Source: JBGOUJ01 sp041477005 (lineage in GTDB: Bacteria > Acidobacteriota > Terriglobia > Bryobacterales > JACQDG01). Taken from it: 6,017 nt of DNA. Position numbers and translations under genes: made by a program. The notes below the pieces were generated by a model, which worked only from the letters and a program-made list of their open reading frames with translations, did not search any database and had not been told where the DNA came from. Positions within the stretch are counted from its first letter, which is position 1, and every line of letters begins with the position of its first letter. This document shows, piece by piece, positions 4,996-6,017 of the stretch. The DNA is taken from NCBI GenBank assembly GCA_041477005.1, contig JBGOUJ010000482.1:1-6017 (forward strand). The letters run 5' to 3'.

Positions 4996-5498
4996 GCGAT
5001 GCCCGGCGCGTCGAGAAGCTCCGGCGTGATCACGCTGTCGAGGGCTTCGATTGCGGCTCCGAGGAACTGAACCGATACCTGCTGCGTTATGCCTTGCAGA
5101 ATCAGCAAGCCGGTGCTTCTCAAACCTACGTTGGCGTTGTTGGCGATGCCATTGTCGGCTTTCACACCCTCGCAGCGGGCCAAGTGACGTATGAAGATGC
5201 CCCGGAGCGGTTGACCAAGGGTTTAGCCAGGCACCCCGTGCCAATCATGCTGCTGGCACGTCTGGCTGTCGATCGCCGCTGGCAGGGCCAGGGCATTGGC
5301 CAGGCGCTTCTAAAAGACGCGATGCGACGAACACTGCAAGCCGCTGACATTGCCGGCATCCGCGCACTCGCAGTCCATGCCAAGGGCGAAGAGGCGAAAC
5401 GTTTCTACCAGCATTTCGACTTTATCTCCTCCCCTACTGATCCGATGCATTTGTTCGTTCTGCTGAAGGATGTGCGGCGCATTGTTTCCGGGCCGTAA
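4992..5498 (+). CDS. tacT: GNAT-family toxin (TacT/AtaT-like aminoacyl-tRNA acetyltransferase)
   Basis: The 168-residue product is a GNAT acetyltransferase of the toxin type. Toxins of this group acetylate the free amino group of charged tRNAs and so stop translation. Seen: the N-terminal GFDCGSEELNRYLLRYA (18-34) common to these toxins; a beta-strand region LARLAVD (88-94); the acetyl-CoA pyrophosphate-binding motif Q98-G-Q-G101-I-G103 followed by QALL; and AKRFYQHFDF with Y139, at the place of the catalytic tyrosine of TacT. The final HLFVLLKD strand closes the fold. Start is GTG, overlapping the antitoxin stop by four bases. Which amino acid it prefers cannot be told. All key residues are present, so it is probably active and dependent on the antitoxin. 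Gene symbol is by family analogy. Confidence 0.9.
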   Translation: MSDARRVEKLRRDHAVEGFDCGSEELNRYLLRYALQNQQAGASQTYVGVVGDAIVGFHTLAAGQVTYEDAPERLTKGLARHPVPIMLLARLAVDRRWQGQGIGQALLKDAMRRTLQAADIAGIRALAVHAKGEEAKRFYQHFDFISSPTDPMHLFVLLKDVRRIVSGP

Positions 5499-5504
5499 CT
5501 CTCC

Positions 5505-5547
5505 TCCGCCGCCCGGCAGCCGTTGCGATTGTCCGAACGGCGGCGGA
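5505..5547. terminator. Hairpin between the convergent GNAT toxin and UnbV-type genes
   Basis: TCCGCCGCC (5505-5513) pairs perfectly with GGCGGCGGA (5539-5547), a 9-bp GC stem. Within the loop CCGTT (5520-5524) can alternatively pair with AACGG (5536-5540). It starts seven bases after the toxin stop and 35 bases after the minus-strand stop, so it could serve both genes. No T-run is present. Confidence 0.5.
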
Positions 5548-5581
5548 CCCCTCCCGGCCTTGGAGCAGCGCGCCGGAACCC

Positions 5582-6017
5582 TCACGGCCCTTCGCGCACC
5601 TCCACCACTTGATTGGCTTTGACATTCGTCAGCGCCTGCTTCACCCCGCTCGGCCAGACGATCTCGATTTTCCCGACCGTCTCAGCCTTCCCCAACCCAA
5701 AATGCACGCCCTGGTGGCTGGACGAGGCATACCCCACCGCCGTCGTCATGTGGTTGTACTGATTCCCAATCCGGATGCGCGCGCCGATCCCATCGCGATT
5801 GCTCTTGGTCCCAATCAGCTTGAGCCGGATCCAGTTGTTCCCGCCCGGGCTGATGTTCTGCCACAGCTCCGCCGGCTCGCCCAGCGCGGAGACCACCACG
5901 TCGATTTTGCCGTCGTTATCGAAATCGGCAAAGGCGCCGCCCCGGTGCGCCCGCACCAGGTCCAACCCGGCATCGGCGGAACCATCGCGAAACGTACCGT
6001 CGCCCTGATTGGCGAAG
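5582..6017 (-). CDS. FG-GAP/VCBS-repeat protein with C-terminal ASPIC/UnbV domain (CRTAC1-like), N-terminus outside window
   Basis: The frame is open from the window edge (first whole codon at 6016) to the stop at 5582-5584, giving 144 C-terminal residues. The gene must begin beyond 6017; the internal TTG at 5965 is not its start, since typical FANQGDGTFRD repeat sequence precedes it in frame. Next come an FG-GAP/VCBS calcium-loop motif, FADFDNDGKIDVVV, and a linker ELWQNISPGGNNW. The ASPIC/UnbV domain follows (IRLKLIGTKSNRDGIGARIRI, SSSHQGVHFGLGKAETVGKIEIVWPSG, NVKANQVVEVREG). Full-length relatives are large (500-1100 residues), usually secreted or surface-attached beta-propellers, and very numerous in Acidobacteriota and Planctomycetota. 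The role is unknown; carbohydrate or cell-surface binding is guessed. It converges on the GNAT toxin gene. Confidence 0.93.
   Translation of the reverse strand, partial: FANQGDGTFRDGSADAGLDLVRAHRGGAFADFDNDGKIDVVVSALGEPAELWQNISPGGNNWIRLKLIGTKSNRDGIGARIRIGNQYNHMTTAVGYASSSHQGVHFGLGKAETVGKIEIVWPSGVKQALTNVKANQVVEVREGP

Noticed and set aside
4671..5183. 170-residue minus-strand open frame across the antitoxin and toxin genes
   Set aside because: It is antisense to two well-supported overlapping genes and has no recognisable domain.
5582..5965. Independent 127-residue gene starting at the TTG at 5965
   Set aside because: The frame continues upstream to the window edge with typical FG-GAP repeat residues, so the TTG is internal to a larger gene.

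Overview
The window is GC-rich, densely coding bacterial chromosome. Three household-type genes (a secreted NHL-repeat beta-propeller, a CRTAC1/UnbV-type FG-GAP protein and a class III aminotransferase) are a combination I associate with Acidobacteriota (Solibacter/Bryobacter-like) or a related soil phylum. This placement is inferred from gene content and style only; no rRNA or marker gene is present.

Layout. Positions 1-1035 (minus) hold a PLP-dependent class III aminotransferase whose C-terminal end lies outside the window. Positions 1036-1413 are non-coding and carry a repeat element: tandem TGCCTTT heptamers, a perfect 24-bp inverted repeat (1069-1092 / 1210-1233) and two GC-rich hairpins inside it. 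Positions 1414-2355 (plus) encode the exported NHL-repeat protein. It converges on a classical SDR oxidoreductase (2494-3249, minus), with a hairpin between the two stops. Divergent from the SDR is a small two-helix membrane protein (3402-3650) of unknown function, whose 5' region has three near-identical GTAnnATAC sites spaced 38-39 bp. Two different type II toxin-antitoxin modules follow on the plus strand: HigB-HigA (3751-4439, toxin first) and a DUF1778 ribbon-helix-helix antitoxin with a GNAT toxin, TacA-TacT-like (4705-5498). After a convergent hairpin, the minus strand carries the C-terminal 144 residues of an FG-GAP/ASPIC-UnbV protein (5582-6017).

How the parts relate. The SDR, aminotransferase, NHL and UnbV genes are separate transcription units with no visible shared pathway. 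The stretch from about 3650 to 5500 looks like a small accessory patch of stress/maintenance modules between ordinary chromosomal genes. The two modules should stop translation differently: HigB as a ribosome-dependent mRNA endonuclease, the GNAT toxin by acetylating aminoacyl-tRNA. Each has its own apparent promoter. The HigBA promoter carries a perfect 15-bp palindrome between -35 and -10, suited to HigA autoregulation.

The most notable signals are regulatory. Four genes have promoter-like sequences that put the predicted transcription start 0-6 nt from the start codon with no Shine-Dalgarno. The small membrane gene and the DUF1778 gene instead have strong Shine-Dalgarno sequences. I found no clearly new multi-gene system; the best undescribed candidates are the three-site operator of the small membrane gene and the heptamer/inverted-repeat element.
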